From: Thermoleophilia bacterium
Lineage (GTDB): Bacteria; Actinomycetota; Thermoleophilia; Gaiellales; Gaiellaceae
Direction: 5' to 3'
DNA length: 9,533 nt
NCBI GenBank assembly: GCA_025927435.1
Contig: JAICLM010000070.1
Coordinates: forward strand, 1-9,533
The notes below the pieces were generated by a model, which was given only the letters and a program-made list of their open reading frames with translations, was not told the origin of the DNA and searched no databases. Positions 1 through 5,865 of this stretch are shown here, one piece after another. A program made the translations under genes and the position numbers. The first letter of the stretch is position 1; the number at the start of each line of letters is the position of its first letter.

Positions 1-210
1 GATGGCGCCGTTTTCGACGTGTGCGTGCGGGACTGCGAGAGCCGGTGCCGGTCTGCGAGGTAAAGAGGCTGTGAACAATCCTCGCGCCGCCTCGTGGGGT
101 CGGGGGGCTGGGCTACCATGGGATCACCTTCGACCAAGCGTCAGCTACGGAGACGGGCGCGGCCGCAGTGGCCGTTCCCGGATGGTCTAGGAAAGGAGGG
201 TCGAGGGAAG
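1..210 (+). other. clpC upstream leader region
   Basis: No gene is supported here. The region carries a seven-base direct repeat (CTGCGAG at 33-39 and 53-59, exactly 20 bases apart) and a weak -10-like TACCAT at 114-119 without a convincing -35. I see no CtsR-type heptad operator (GGTCAAA repeats) and no HAIR-type inverted repeat, so the heat-shock control of clpC cannot be read from the sequence. The left edge may hold the tail of a neighbouring gene. An in-frame ATG at 118 could extend ClpC by 31 residues, but it has no Shine-Dalgarno sequence. Confidence 0.4.
192..199 (+). promoter_or_regulatory. Shine-Dalgarno of clpC, fixes the TTG start
   Basis: AAAGGAGG lies 11 bases before the TTG at 211. 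It is the only strong ribosome binding site in the region. It points to the codon where the protein begins with FERFTERARQ, the usual N-terminus of ClpC proteins, so TTG 211 is chosen over the upstream in-frame GTG 94 and ATG 118. Confidence 0.8.
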
Positions 211-2763
211 TTGTTCGAACGCTTTACAGAACGGGCTCGACAGGTCGTCGTCCTGGCCCAGGACGAGGCGCGGGCGCTCAAGCACAACTACATCGGCACG
301 GAGCACATCCTCCTGGGCCTGCTTCGCGAGGAGGAGGGTCTCGCCGCACGCGTGCTGGAGTCCTTGGACATCACCGTCGAGGAGGTCCGGGCGCAGGTCG
401 CCCGCATCGTCGGCCAGGGTGACGAGGTCACCACCGGCCAGATCCCGTTCACGCCTCGCGCGAAGAAGGTGCTCGAGCTCGCGCTCCGCGAGGCCCTTTC
501 CCTCGGCCACAACTACATCGGCACCGAGCACATCCTGCTCGGCCTCGTGCGCGAGAACGAAGGCGTGGCCGCACGGATCCTGCTCGACTTCGACGCCGAC
601 GCCGAGAAGATCCGCAACGAGATCATCCGCATGCTCTCGGGCCCCGGCCGCCGCCAGGCGGGCGCCGGCGGTGGGCCGGGCGGCGAGAAGTCGAAGTCCT
701 CGAAGCTGCTCGACCAGTTCGGCCGGAACTTCACGAAGCAGGCACAGGAGGGCAAGCTCGACCCGGTCGTCGGCCGCCAGACGGAGATCGAGCGGATCAT
801 GCAGATCCTCGCCCGCCGCCAGAAGAACAATCCGGTGCTGATCGGCGAGCCGGGCGTAGGCAAGACCGCCATCGTCGAGGGTCTCGCCCAGCGCATCTCC
901 TCGAACCAGGTGCCCGAGATCCTCAAGGGCAAGCAGATCTACTCGCTCGACCTCGCAGCGCTCGTCGCCGGCTCGAAGTACCGCGGCGAGTTCGAAGAGC
1001 GCCTCAAGAAGGTCATGAAGGAGATCCAGCAGCGCGGCGACATCGTCTTGTTCATCGACGAGCTCCACAACCTCGTCGGCGCGGGCGCGGCCGAGGGTGC
1101 GATCGACGCGGCGTCGATCCTCAAGCCGGCGCTGGCGCGCGGCGAGCTGCAGACCATCGGCGCGACGACACTCGACGAGTACAGAAAGTACCTCGAGCGC
1201 GACGCCGCTCTCGAGCGCCGCTTCCAGCAGGTGCGCGTCGAGGAGCCGTCCGTCGACGACTCGGTGCAGATCCTGCGGGGCCTCCGCGACCGCTACGAGG
1301 CGCACCACCGCGTCACGATCACGGACGAGGCGCTCAAGTCCGCTGCCGAGCTCTCCGACCGCTACATCCAGGACCGCCATTTGCCCGACAAGGCGATCGA
1401 CCTGATCGATGAGGCCGCCTCGCGGCTCCGCATCAAGTCGATGTCCGCTCCGCCGCGCTACCGCGAGCTCGAGGACGAGATCGAGCGGGTGCGCAAGGAG
1501 AAGGAAGCGTCGATCGAGAACCAGGAGTTCGAGAAGGCCGCCTCCCTCCGCGACAAGGAGCGAAAGCTCACGCAGAAGAAGCGGGAGCTCGAGGAGCAGT
1601 GGCGCACCTCCGAGAACCAGGAGGAGCAGCCGCAGGTCGGCGAGGAAGAGATCGCCGACATCGTCTCGATGTGGACGGGCATCCCCGTCTTCAAGCTCAC
1701 CGAGGCGGAGTCCGCGCGCCTCGTTCGCATGGAGGAGGAGCTGCACAAGCGCGTCATCGGCCAGGAAGAGGCGATCGTCGCGGTCGCGAAGTCGATCCGC
1801 CGTGCCCGCGCGGGCATCAAGGATCCGAAGCGTCCGACCGGCAGCTTCATTTTCTTGGGCCCGTCCGGCGTGGGCAAGACCGAGCTCGCGCGCACCCTCG
1901 CCGAGTTCCTGTTCGGCGACGAGGACGCGATGATCCAGGTCGACATGTCGGAGTACATGGAGAAGCACTCCGTGTCCCGGCTCGTCGGCTCGCCCCCGGG
2001 CTACATCGGCTACGACGAGGGCGGCCAGCTCACCGAGGCCGTGCGGCGCAAGCCGTACTCGGTGCTCCTGCTCGACGAGATCGAGAAGGCACATCCCGAC
2101 GTGTTCAACATCCTCCTCCAGATCCTCGAGGAGGGGAAGCTGACCGACGCCCAGGGGCGCCGCGTCGACTTCCGCAACGCGATCGTGATCATGACCTCGA
2201 ACCTCGGGGCGGCTCAGATCTCCAAGAACACGGGCTTCGGCTTCACGGTCGGCGACGAGTCCGGGCTCTCGTACGACGAGATGAAGGGCCGCGTAATGGG
2301 CGAGCTGAAGAAGGTCTTCCGGCCCGAGCTGCTCAACCGGATCGACGAGATCATCGTCTTCCACAAGCTCTCGAAGGAAGAGATCATGTCCATCGTCGAC
2401 CTCCAGCTGAGGCGCCTGCGCGAGCAGATGGCCACGCACGACGTTTCGATCGAGCTGACCGAGGACGCGAAGGAGCTGCTCGTCGACAAGGGCTACGACC
2501 CGGCGATGGGCGCCCGGCCGCTGCGTCGCGCGATCCAGCGCGAGATCGAGGATCCGCTCGCCGACTTCGTGCTCGGGCGGGAACTCGAGCCGGGCTCCAC
2601 GATCCTTGTCGGGCGCACGCGCAACGAGGACGGTGAGCCGGGCGACGAGGTGGACATCACCTTCATCCCGGGCGAGGTCACGCCCGAGAAGGTGACGGTG
2701 CCGCCCGAGGAGCCCGTGGCCTCGAGCGACGACGCCGAAGAGCCGGCCAGCGAAGAGGAATAG
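211..2763 (+). CDS. clpC: ATP-dependent Clp protease ATP-binding subunit ClpC
   Basis: Cytosolic Hsp100/AAA+ unfoldase that threads substrates into the ClpP peptidase for regulated proteolysis. The product is 850 residues from the TTG at 211, close to the usual 810-850. Two Clp_N repeats, each with an HNYIGTEHILLGL core, fill about residues 1-145. The first AAA+ domain has Walker A GEPGVGKT at 212-219 and Walker B LFIDE at 280-284. A UVR-type coiled-coil middle domain lies at about 425-455; in this family it binds adaptors. The second AAA+ domain has Walker A GPSGVGKT at 550-557 and Walker B VLLLDE at 618-623. NTGFGF at 673-678 sits where ClpC proteins carry the ClpP-docking loop. The tail is acidic and Glu-rich. 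No mcsA, mcsB or ctsR gene lies immediately upstream, unlike in Bacillus. A GC-rich hairpin follows directly, and a gap of about 490 bases separates the gene from radA. ClpC rather than ClpB or ClpA is certain from the middle domain and N-terminus. Confidence 0.98.
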   Translation: MFERFTERARQVVVLAQDEARALKHNYIGTEHILLGLLREEEGLAARVLESLDITVEEVRAQVARIVGQGDEVTTGQIPFTPRAKKVLELALREALSLGHNYIGTEHILLGLVRENEGVAARILLDFDADAEKIRNEIIRMLSGPGRRQAGAGGGPGGEKSKSSKLLDQFGRNFTKQAQEGKLDPVVGRQTEIERIMQILARRQKNNPVLIGEPGVGKTAIVEGLAQRISSNQVPEILKGKQIYSLDLAALVAGSKYRGEFEERLKKVMKEIQQRGDIVLFIDELHNLVGAGAAEGAIDAASILKPALARGELQTIGATTLDEYRKYLERDAALERRFQQVRVEEPSVDDSVQILRGLRDRYEAHHRVTITDEALKSAAELSDRYIQDRHLPDKAIDLIDEAASRLRIKSMSAPPRYRELEDEIERVRKEKEASIENQEFEKAASLRDKERKLTQKKRELEEQWRTSENQEEQPQVGEEEIADIVSMWTGIPVFKLTEAESARLVRMEEELHKRVIGQEEAIVAVAKSIRRARAGIKDPKRPTGSFIFLGPSGVGKTELARTLAEFLFGDEDAMIQVDMSEYMEKHSVSRLVGSPPGYIGYDEGGQLTEAVRRKPYSVLLLDEIEKAHPDVFNILLQILEEGKLTDAQGRRVDFRNAIVIMTSNLGAAQISKNTGFGFTVGDESGLSYDEMKGRVMGELKKVFRPELLNRIDEIIVFHKLSKEEIMSIVDLQLRRLREQMATHDVSIELTEDAKELLVDKGYDPAMGARPLRRAIQREIEDPLADFVLGRELEPGSTILVGRTRNEDGEPGDEVDITFIPGEVTPEKVTVPPEEPVASSDDAEEPASEEE

Positions 2764-2764
2764 G

Positions 2765-2825
2765 CGCGGGGGCGGCGCGAGCCGTCCCCCGCGACCCTTG
2801 CTGGGCCCTCCCGGGGCGGCTTTTA
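2765..2825 (+). terminator. Candidate clpC terminator with two alternative hairpins
   Basis: Two bases after the clpC stop, 2765-2776 pairs with 2781-2793 (12 base pairs, one bulged T at 2785, GCGA tetraloop). No T-run follows it. A second, mutually exclusive pairing joins 2780-2789 to 2813-2821 (arms AGCCG-T-CCCC and GGGGCGGCT) and runs straight into TTTT at 2821-2824, which is the terminator-like form. The shared arm means only one can form at a time. A role in ending clpC transcripts is inferred; read-through into the next structured region is possible. Confidence 0.5.
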
Positions 2826-2830
2826 CATGC

Positions 2831-3007
2831 GCTTGACAGTGAAGTGCAGCCGTGAACCACCTGAAAGGGGAGGAATCAAGCACCCCCGCCGGAGGATGAT
2901 CTCCGCATAGAGCACAACCTCGGATGAGCCCCGATGCGGCGGGGGCTCCCGAGTCCCTCCCTCGAAGCAACGGAAGCGGCCCCACTCGGCGGGGCCGCTT
3001 CTGTTTT
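2831..3007 (+). ncRNA. Candidate structured RNA ending in an intrinsic terminator (unknown class)
   Basis: Manual folding gives two neighbouring domains. Domain 1 is closed by GCTTGA (2831-2836) with TCAAGC (2876-2881) and contains a GAAA-capped hairpin (2857-2858 and 2860-2862 with 2867-2869 and 2872-2873). After a single unpaired A (2882), domain 2 is closed by CCCCCGCC (2883-2890) with GGCGGGGG (2938-2945). Inside it, 2891-2894 pairs with 2901-2904, and 2905-2908 pairs with 2934-2937, giving a three-way junction with no unpaired base at the junction. An inner CGG/CCG stem lies at 2921-2923 and 2931-2933. A strong terminator ends the unit at 3007. It could be an independent small RNA, a cis-regulatory leader for radA-disA, or the 3' part of the clpC transcript. 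I do not recognise the motif: it lacks the landmarks of the ydaO c-di-AMP, SAM, TPP, cobalamin, FMN or T-box elements, and of SRP RNA or RNase P RNA. No good -10 follows the TTGACA at 2833-2838, so the 5' end is unknown. Confidence 0.45.
2973..3007 (+). terminator. Strong intrinsic terminator
   Basis: A perfect 11-base-pair stem, GAAGCGGCCCC (2973-2983) with GGGGCCGCTTC (2991-3001), has a 7-base loop and is followed by TGTTTT. The T-rich side lies downstream on the plus strand only; on the minus strand the stem is followed by CGTTGC, so it acts on rightward transcription. It implies that transcripts crossing 2825-2970 end here and that radA needs its own promoter between 3008 and 3255, unless the terminator is controlled. 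Confidence 0.85.
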
Positions 3008-3255
3008 CTGGCTCGCGGGTGCGGCGCACCCGCTCGCCGGGGAGGGAACTCCGCCGCCAGGAGAGCGCGGTCTCCCGGCTGCTCCGTGCAGTTGTCTGTT
3101 GCCCGCCCGCTGAGGCCGCTTCGCGGCGTTTGCGGGAGCGGGACTGGCTCCGGCCAAGCCGGCTTCGCCTGGCTTAGCCTCGGCGTAACTGCGCTGGCAC
3201 GAAGTTGCTCGGATCGCGTCACGTTCGCGTCCGGCTGCGGCCGTAGGGTTGACTC
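3008..3255 (+). other. Gene-free stretch before radA with several strong hairpins
   Basis: No coding region is supported. Direct reading shows an 8-base-pair perfect stem GCGGGTGC/GCACCCGC with a 3-base loop at 3015-3033. A long two-part stem-loop spans 3102-3142: CCCG/CGGG outside, CCCGC/GCGGG next, then GCCGC-TTC-GCGGC at 3115-3127. A third hairpin is 3152-3160 with 3171-3179 (8 of 9 pairs), overlapping the 10-base palindrome AAGCCGGCTT at 3156-3165. None is followed by a T-run. The stretch presumably holds the radA promoter near its right end. Confidence 0.5.
3244..3249 (+). promoter_or_regulatory. Possible -10 element of a leaderless radA promoter
   Basis: TAGGGT matches TANNNT and ends six bases before the GTG of radA. 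No Shine-Dalgarno sequence lies upstream of that GTG. This spacing is typical of leaderless transcripts, which are common in Actinobacteria. There is no good -35 at 16-18 bases upstream, so the assignment is tentative. Confidence 0.35.
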
Positions 3256-4611
3256 GTGGCGAAGACGGCGGCCGTGCAGTTCAGCTGCACCGAGTGCGGC
3301 TATACCGCCGGGCGTTGGTTCGGCAAGTGCCCGGGCTGCTCGGCGTTCGGGACACTCGTTGAGGAGGTCGTCGGGCAGGTCGCCCAGTCTCAGGCGCCGC
3401 CGAAGCCGCTGTTGCGGCTCGTCGATGTGGAGGCGGCCGAGGCAGCGCGGATCTCGACCGGGGTGCCGGAGCTCGATCGCGTCCTCGGCGGCGGGCTCGT
3501 TCCGGGCTCGCTCGTGCTGCTCGGTGGCGAGCCGGGGGTGGGGAAGTCGACGTTGTTGCTGACCGCTCTCGCGGCCATCTCCCGAGACCGGCGGGCGCTG
3601 CTCGTGACCGGCGAGGAGTCCGTAGCGCAGGTCAAGTTGCGCGCCGAGCGGCTGGGCGGCGCCGAGGCGGTGGAGGTCCTCGCGGAGACCGAGCTGGAGA
3701 CGGTTTCCCAGACGCTCGAGGCTGAGCGGCCGGACGTCTGCGTGATCGACTCGGTGCAGACGCTCTACGCGTCGGAGCTCGGCTCGGCGCCCGGCTCGGT
3801 CGCTCAGGTGCGCGAGGCGGCCGCTCGGCTGCTGCGCGTGGCGAAGGAGTGCGGCGTGGCGACGATTCTCGTCGGGCACGTGACGAAGGACGGCTCGGTC
3901 GCGGGGCCGCGGGTGCTCGAGCACCTCGTCGACTGCGTCCTGCAGTTCGAGGGCGACCGATACCACGCTCACCGTGTGCTGCGCGCGGTGAAGAACCGTT
4001 TCGGCTCGACGAACGAGCTCGGCGTCTTCGAGATGACCGGAGTCGGGCTCGTCGGCGTACCGGATCCCTCCGAGGTCTTCGGCCGCACCGTCCCGGGCGA
4101 GCCGGGAGCCGCGGTTGCCTGCGCTCTCGAGGGGACGCGCCCGATCCTGCTCGAGATCCAGGCGCTCGTCGCGCAGAGTGAGCTCGCCATGCCGCGGCGC
4201 GTGGCCACTGGAGTCGACCCCAAGCGGCTCGCGATGATCGTCGCCGTTCTCTCGCGCCACGCGAAGGTGGCGCTCGGCCAGGCCGACGTCTTCGTCAACG
4301 TGGCCGGCGGCGTCCGCATCGACGAGCCCGGCGCCGACCTCGCCGTGGCACTTGCAATCGCCTCGGCCGCGCGGCGGGTGCCGGTGAAGACGGGCGTCGC
4401 GGCCTTCGGCGAGATCGGTCTCACGGGACGGCTGCGCCCCGCGGCGCAGGCCGAGCGGCGGCTGGAGGAGTGCGGGAAGCTCGGCCTCTCGGCCATCCTC
4501 GCCCCAGTCGGCACGGTCGCGACTGGCAAAATCGCGGTCGAGGCCGCAGAGACACTGCGGCAGGCGATCAAGGCAGGGCTGGATGGCGACCGACCCGAAA
4601 GAGACGACTGA
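3256..4611 (+). CDS. radA: DNA repair protein RadA (Sms), branch-migration ATPase
   Basis: RecA-family ATPase that processes recombination intermediates and drives branch migration during homologous recombination. The product is 451 residues, normal for RadA. An N-terminal zinc finger has Cys11, Cys14, Cys25 and Cys28. The RecA-like core has Walker A GEPGVGKST at 91-99, a Walker B Asp at 165 (VCVIDSV), and the RadA-specific KNRFG signature at 246-250. The C-terminal third is the Lon-protease-like P domain, recognisable by GGVRIDEPGADLAVALAIA. The GTG at 3256 is chosen because it gives the standard short lead to the zinc finger. It has no Shine-Dalgarno sequence and follows a TANNNT box by six bases, suggesting a leaderless message. 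The 3' end overlaps disA by 29 bases, so the two are cotranscribed and probably translationally coupled. In Bacillus, RadA is reported to bind DisA and restrain its c-di-AMP synthesis, and this arrangement fits that partnership. Confidence 0.98.
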   Translation: MAKTAAVQFSCTECGYTAGRWFGKCPGCSAFGTLVEEVVGQVAQSQAPPKPLLRLVDVEAAEAARISTGVPELDRVLGGGLVPGSLVLLGGEPGVGKSTLLLTALAAISRDRRALLVTGEESVAQVKLRAERLGGAEAVEVLAETELETVSQTLEAERPDVCVIDSVQTLYASELGSAPGSVAQVREAAARLLRVAKECGVATILVGHVTKDGSVAGPRVLEHLVDCVLQFEGDRYHAHRVLRAVKNRFGSTNELGVFEMTGVGLVGVPDPSEVFGRTVPGEPGAAVACALEGTRPILLEIQALVAQSELAMPRRVATGVDPKRLAMIVAVLSRHAKVALGQADVFVNVAGGVRIDEPGADLAVALAIASAARRVPVKTGVAAFGEIGLTGRLRPAAQAERRLEECGKLGLSAILAPVGTVATGKIAVEAAETLRQAIKAGLDGDRPERDD

Positions 4612-5749
4612 GCGCAAGCCCGATCACCGCCTGGGCGACCTCGGCTTCACACGCATCCCCTCGGAGGAGGATCCGCGCCGCAAGAACCCGGAGCTTCTAG
4701 CCGCGATCGCCAAGATCGCGCCCGGCACGGGGCTCCGTGACGCCGTCGACGACGTGATCCGCTCCCACGAGGGCGCGCTCATCGTCGTGGGCGACCCGAA
4801 CGAGCTCTCGTTCCTCTATTCCGGCGGCATCCGGCTCGACGCACCGTTCCGGCCGCAGCTCCTCTACGAGCTCGCCAAGATGGACGGCGCCATCATCGTC
4901 GACGAGGCGGTGAAGCGGCTTGCTTGGGCGAACGTCCAGCTGATGCCGGACCCGACGATTCCCTCGAACGAGACGGGCACGCGCCATCGGACTGCCGAAC
5001 GCGTCGCGAAGCAGACCGGCGCTCTCGTCGTCTCGGTGTCGCAGCAGCGGGAGACGGTCACGATCTTCGTCGGGCCGGCGCGATACCAGCTCGACCCGGT
5101 GGCCGACGTGCTCGCGAAGACGAACCAGGCCCTCGGGACGCTCGACACGTACCGCCAGCGGCTCGAGCAGGTGCTGACGCGCCTGACAGCGCTCGAGTTC
5201 CAGAACGCCGTCGTGCTCGACGACGTGCTCGTCGTGCTGCAGCGCGCGGAGATGACGTCGCGCATGGCCCAGCGAATCACCCGCGATTGCGTCGAGCTGG
5301 GGAGCGAAGGCCGCATGATCCGGCTCCAGCTCGAGGAGCTCGTGGGCGACGTGCCGAGGGAGCGCGACGCGATCGTCCGCGACTACAACGTCCTCGGCGC
5401 CGGCGATGAAGGGACCGTTGCGCTTGCCCAGCTGGCGGCGCTCTCGTACCAGGAGCTGCTCGAGTTCGGCCGGCTCGCCGAGGTGCTCGGGTACGACCGC
5501 GGCGTCAATCCGCTCGACCAGACCGTCGCACCGCGCGGCTACCGCACCCTCTCTCACATCCCTCGGCTCCCGGAGCCGCTCGTCCGGCGGGTGGTGGCCG
5601 ACCTCGGGAGCCTCGACGCAGTCGTCCGGGCCTCCCAGCGCGAGCTCGAGTCGGTCGAGGGAGTCGGAACCGTGCGCGCCCGTGAGATTCGCGAGGGATT
5701 GCGGAGGCTGCAGGAGCACAACATCGTGGATCGCTATCTGCAGCTCTGA
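4583..5749 (+). CDS. disA: DNA integrity scanning protein DisA, diadenylate cyclase
   Basis: Converts two ATP into cyclic di-AMP and pauses that activity on branched DNA, linking genome integrity to second-messenger signalling. The product is 388 residues. The DAC domain (about 38-170) has the catalytic DGA motif at 101-103 (KMDGAIIVD) and the ATP-binding RHR motif at 134-136 (GTRHRTAER). A helical spine follows. The C-terminal helix-hairpin-helix DNA-binding domain includes VEGVGTVRAREI from residue 358. Compared with Bacillus DisA (about 360 residues), there are some two dozen extra, charged N-terminal residues before the IAPGT segment, mostly encoded within and just after the radA overlap. 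No other start codon in this stretch would remove them. The site upstream of the ATG is only weakly Shine-Dalgarno-like, so coupling to radA is likely. The octamer-forming DisA class, rather than membrane CdaA, is clear from the HhH domain and the lack of membrane segments. Confidence 0.98.
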   Translation: MATDPKETTERKPDHRLGDLGFTRIPSEEDPRRKNPELLAAIAKIAPGTGLRDAVDDVIRSHEGALIVVGDPNELSFLYSGGIRLDAPFRPQLLYELAKMDGAIIVDEAVKRLAWANVQLMPDPTIPSNETGTRHRTAERVAKQTGALVVSVSQQRETVTIFVGPARYQLDPVADVLAKTNQALGTLDTYRQRLEQVLTRLTALEFQNAVVLDDVLVVLQRAEMTSRMAQRITRDCVELGSEGRMIRLQLEELVGDVPRERDAIVRDYNVLGAGDEGTVALAQLAALSYQELLEFGRLAEVLGYDRGVNPLDQTVAPRGYRTLSHIPRLPEPLVRRVVADLGSLDAVVRASQRELESVEGVGTVRAREIREGLRRLQEHNIVDRYLQL

Positions 5750-5759
5750 AAGCGCAGAT

Positions 5760-5789
5760 TTGGCTTAGCCACGCCGTTTCTGCTACACT
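5760..5789 (+). promoter_or_regulatory. carD promoter with extended -10
   Basis: TTGGCT (5760-5765) and TACACT (5784-5789) are separated by 18 bases. The -10 is preceded by TGC (5781-5783), an extended -10. The predicted start of transcription is near 5796, giving a leader of about 70 bases. The -35 overlaps an 11-base inverted repeat, TGGCT-T-AGCCA at 5761-5771, which could be an operator or chance. The promoter lies immediately after the disA stop, so carD can be made independently of radA-disA. Confidence 0.6.
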
Positions 5790-5800
5790 CGTGCCCTGTG

Positions 5801-5830
5801 GCCGGCGCATCAGTGCGTGCCGGCTTTCTT
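5801..5830 (+). promoter_or_regulatory. Hairpin plus T-rich run in the carD leader
   Basis: GCCGGC (5801-5806) pairs with GCCGGC (5819-5824), and GCA (5807-5809) pairs with TGC (5814-5816) around a TCAG loop with a two-base bulge. TTTCTT follows at 5825-5830. The shape resembles an intrinsic terminator. It could end disA read-through, attenuate carD, or protect the 5' end of carD mRNA, because it starts within a few bases of the predicted transcription start. Confidence 0.45.
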
Positions 5831-5852
5831 CACGAAAGAGTGGCCTGGAGCC

Positions 5853-5860
5853 AGGGGAGG
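5853..5860 (+). promoter_or_regulatory. Shine-Dalgarno of carD, fixes the TTG start
   Basis: AGGGGAGG lies five bases before the TTG at 5866. The protein from that codon begins YDVGDKVVYPHHG, aligning with the N-terminus of known CarD proteins, so the in-frame region upstream is excluded. Confidence 0.8.
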
Positions 5861-5865
5861 TTCGC

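Noticed and set aside
118..210. An upstream in-frame ATG that would lengthen ClpC by 31 residues
   Set aside because: No ribosome site precedes it, the added residues are basic and unlike any ClpC, and the strong site at 192-199 points to the TTG at 211, where homology begins.
1..210. CtsR or HspR operators in front of clpC
   Set aside because: Neither GGTCAAA heptad repeats nor CTTGAGT-type inverted repeats could be found by eye.
2833..2861. A sigma70-type promoter based on TTGACA at 2833-2838
   Set aside because: No TANNNT-like -10 is found at 15-19 bases, and the hexamer is part of the GCTTGA stem of the predicted RNA.
2840..2885. SRP RNA (ffs) core, suggested by GTGAACC and nearby GGAGGAA
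   Set aside because: The conserved GGAA tetraloop and its flanking asymmetric loop are not in the right order, and the pairing does not form the SRP hairpin.
2831..2950. A ydaO-type c-di-AMP riboswitch upstream of radA-disA
   Set aside because: Tempting because DisA makes c-di-AMP, but the conserved blocks I associate with that class are not present. The fold described here has a different helix order.
2865..2975. A CsrA-binding decoy RNA, suggested by several GGA motifs and GGATGA repeated at 2894-2899 and 2922-2927
   Set aside because: GGA is frequent by chance in GC-rich DNA, CsrA is uncommon in Actinobacteria, and only two of the motifs fall in hairpin loops.
2924..3562. A plus-strand frame starting in the clpC-radA gap and running into radA
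   Set aside because: It crosses the strong terminator, has no Shine-Dalgarno sequence, overlaps the first hundred codons of radA in another frame, and has Arg/Ser-rich composition typical of a shifted frame.
187..4617. A 1476-codon open reading frame on the minus strand, antisense to clpC and radA
   Set aside because: It is low in complexity (Arg, Leu, Asp, His, Glu rich) and lies exactly opposite two certain genes. In GC-rich DNA the frame complementary to GC-rich third positions often lacks stops. No domain is recognisable.
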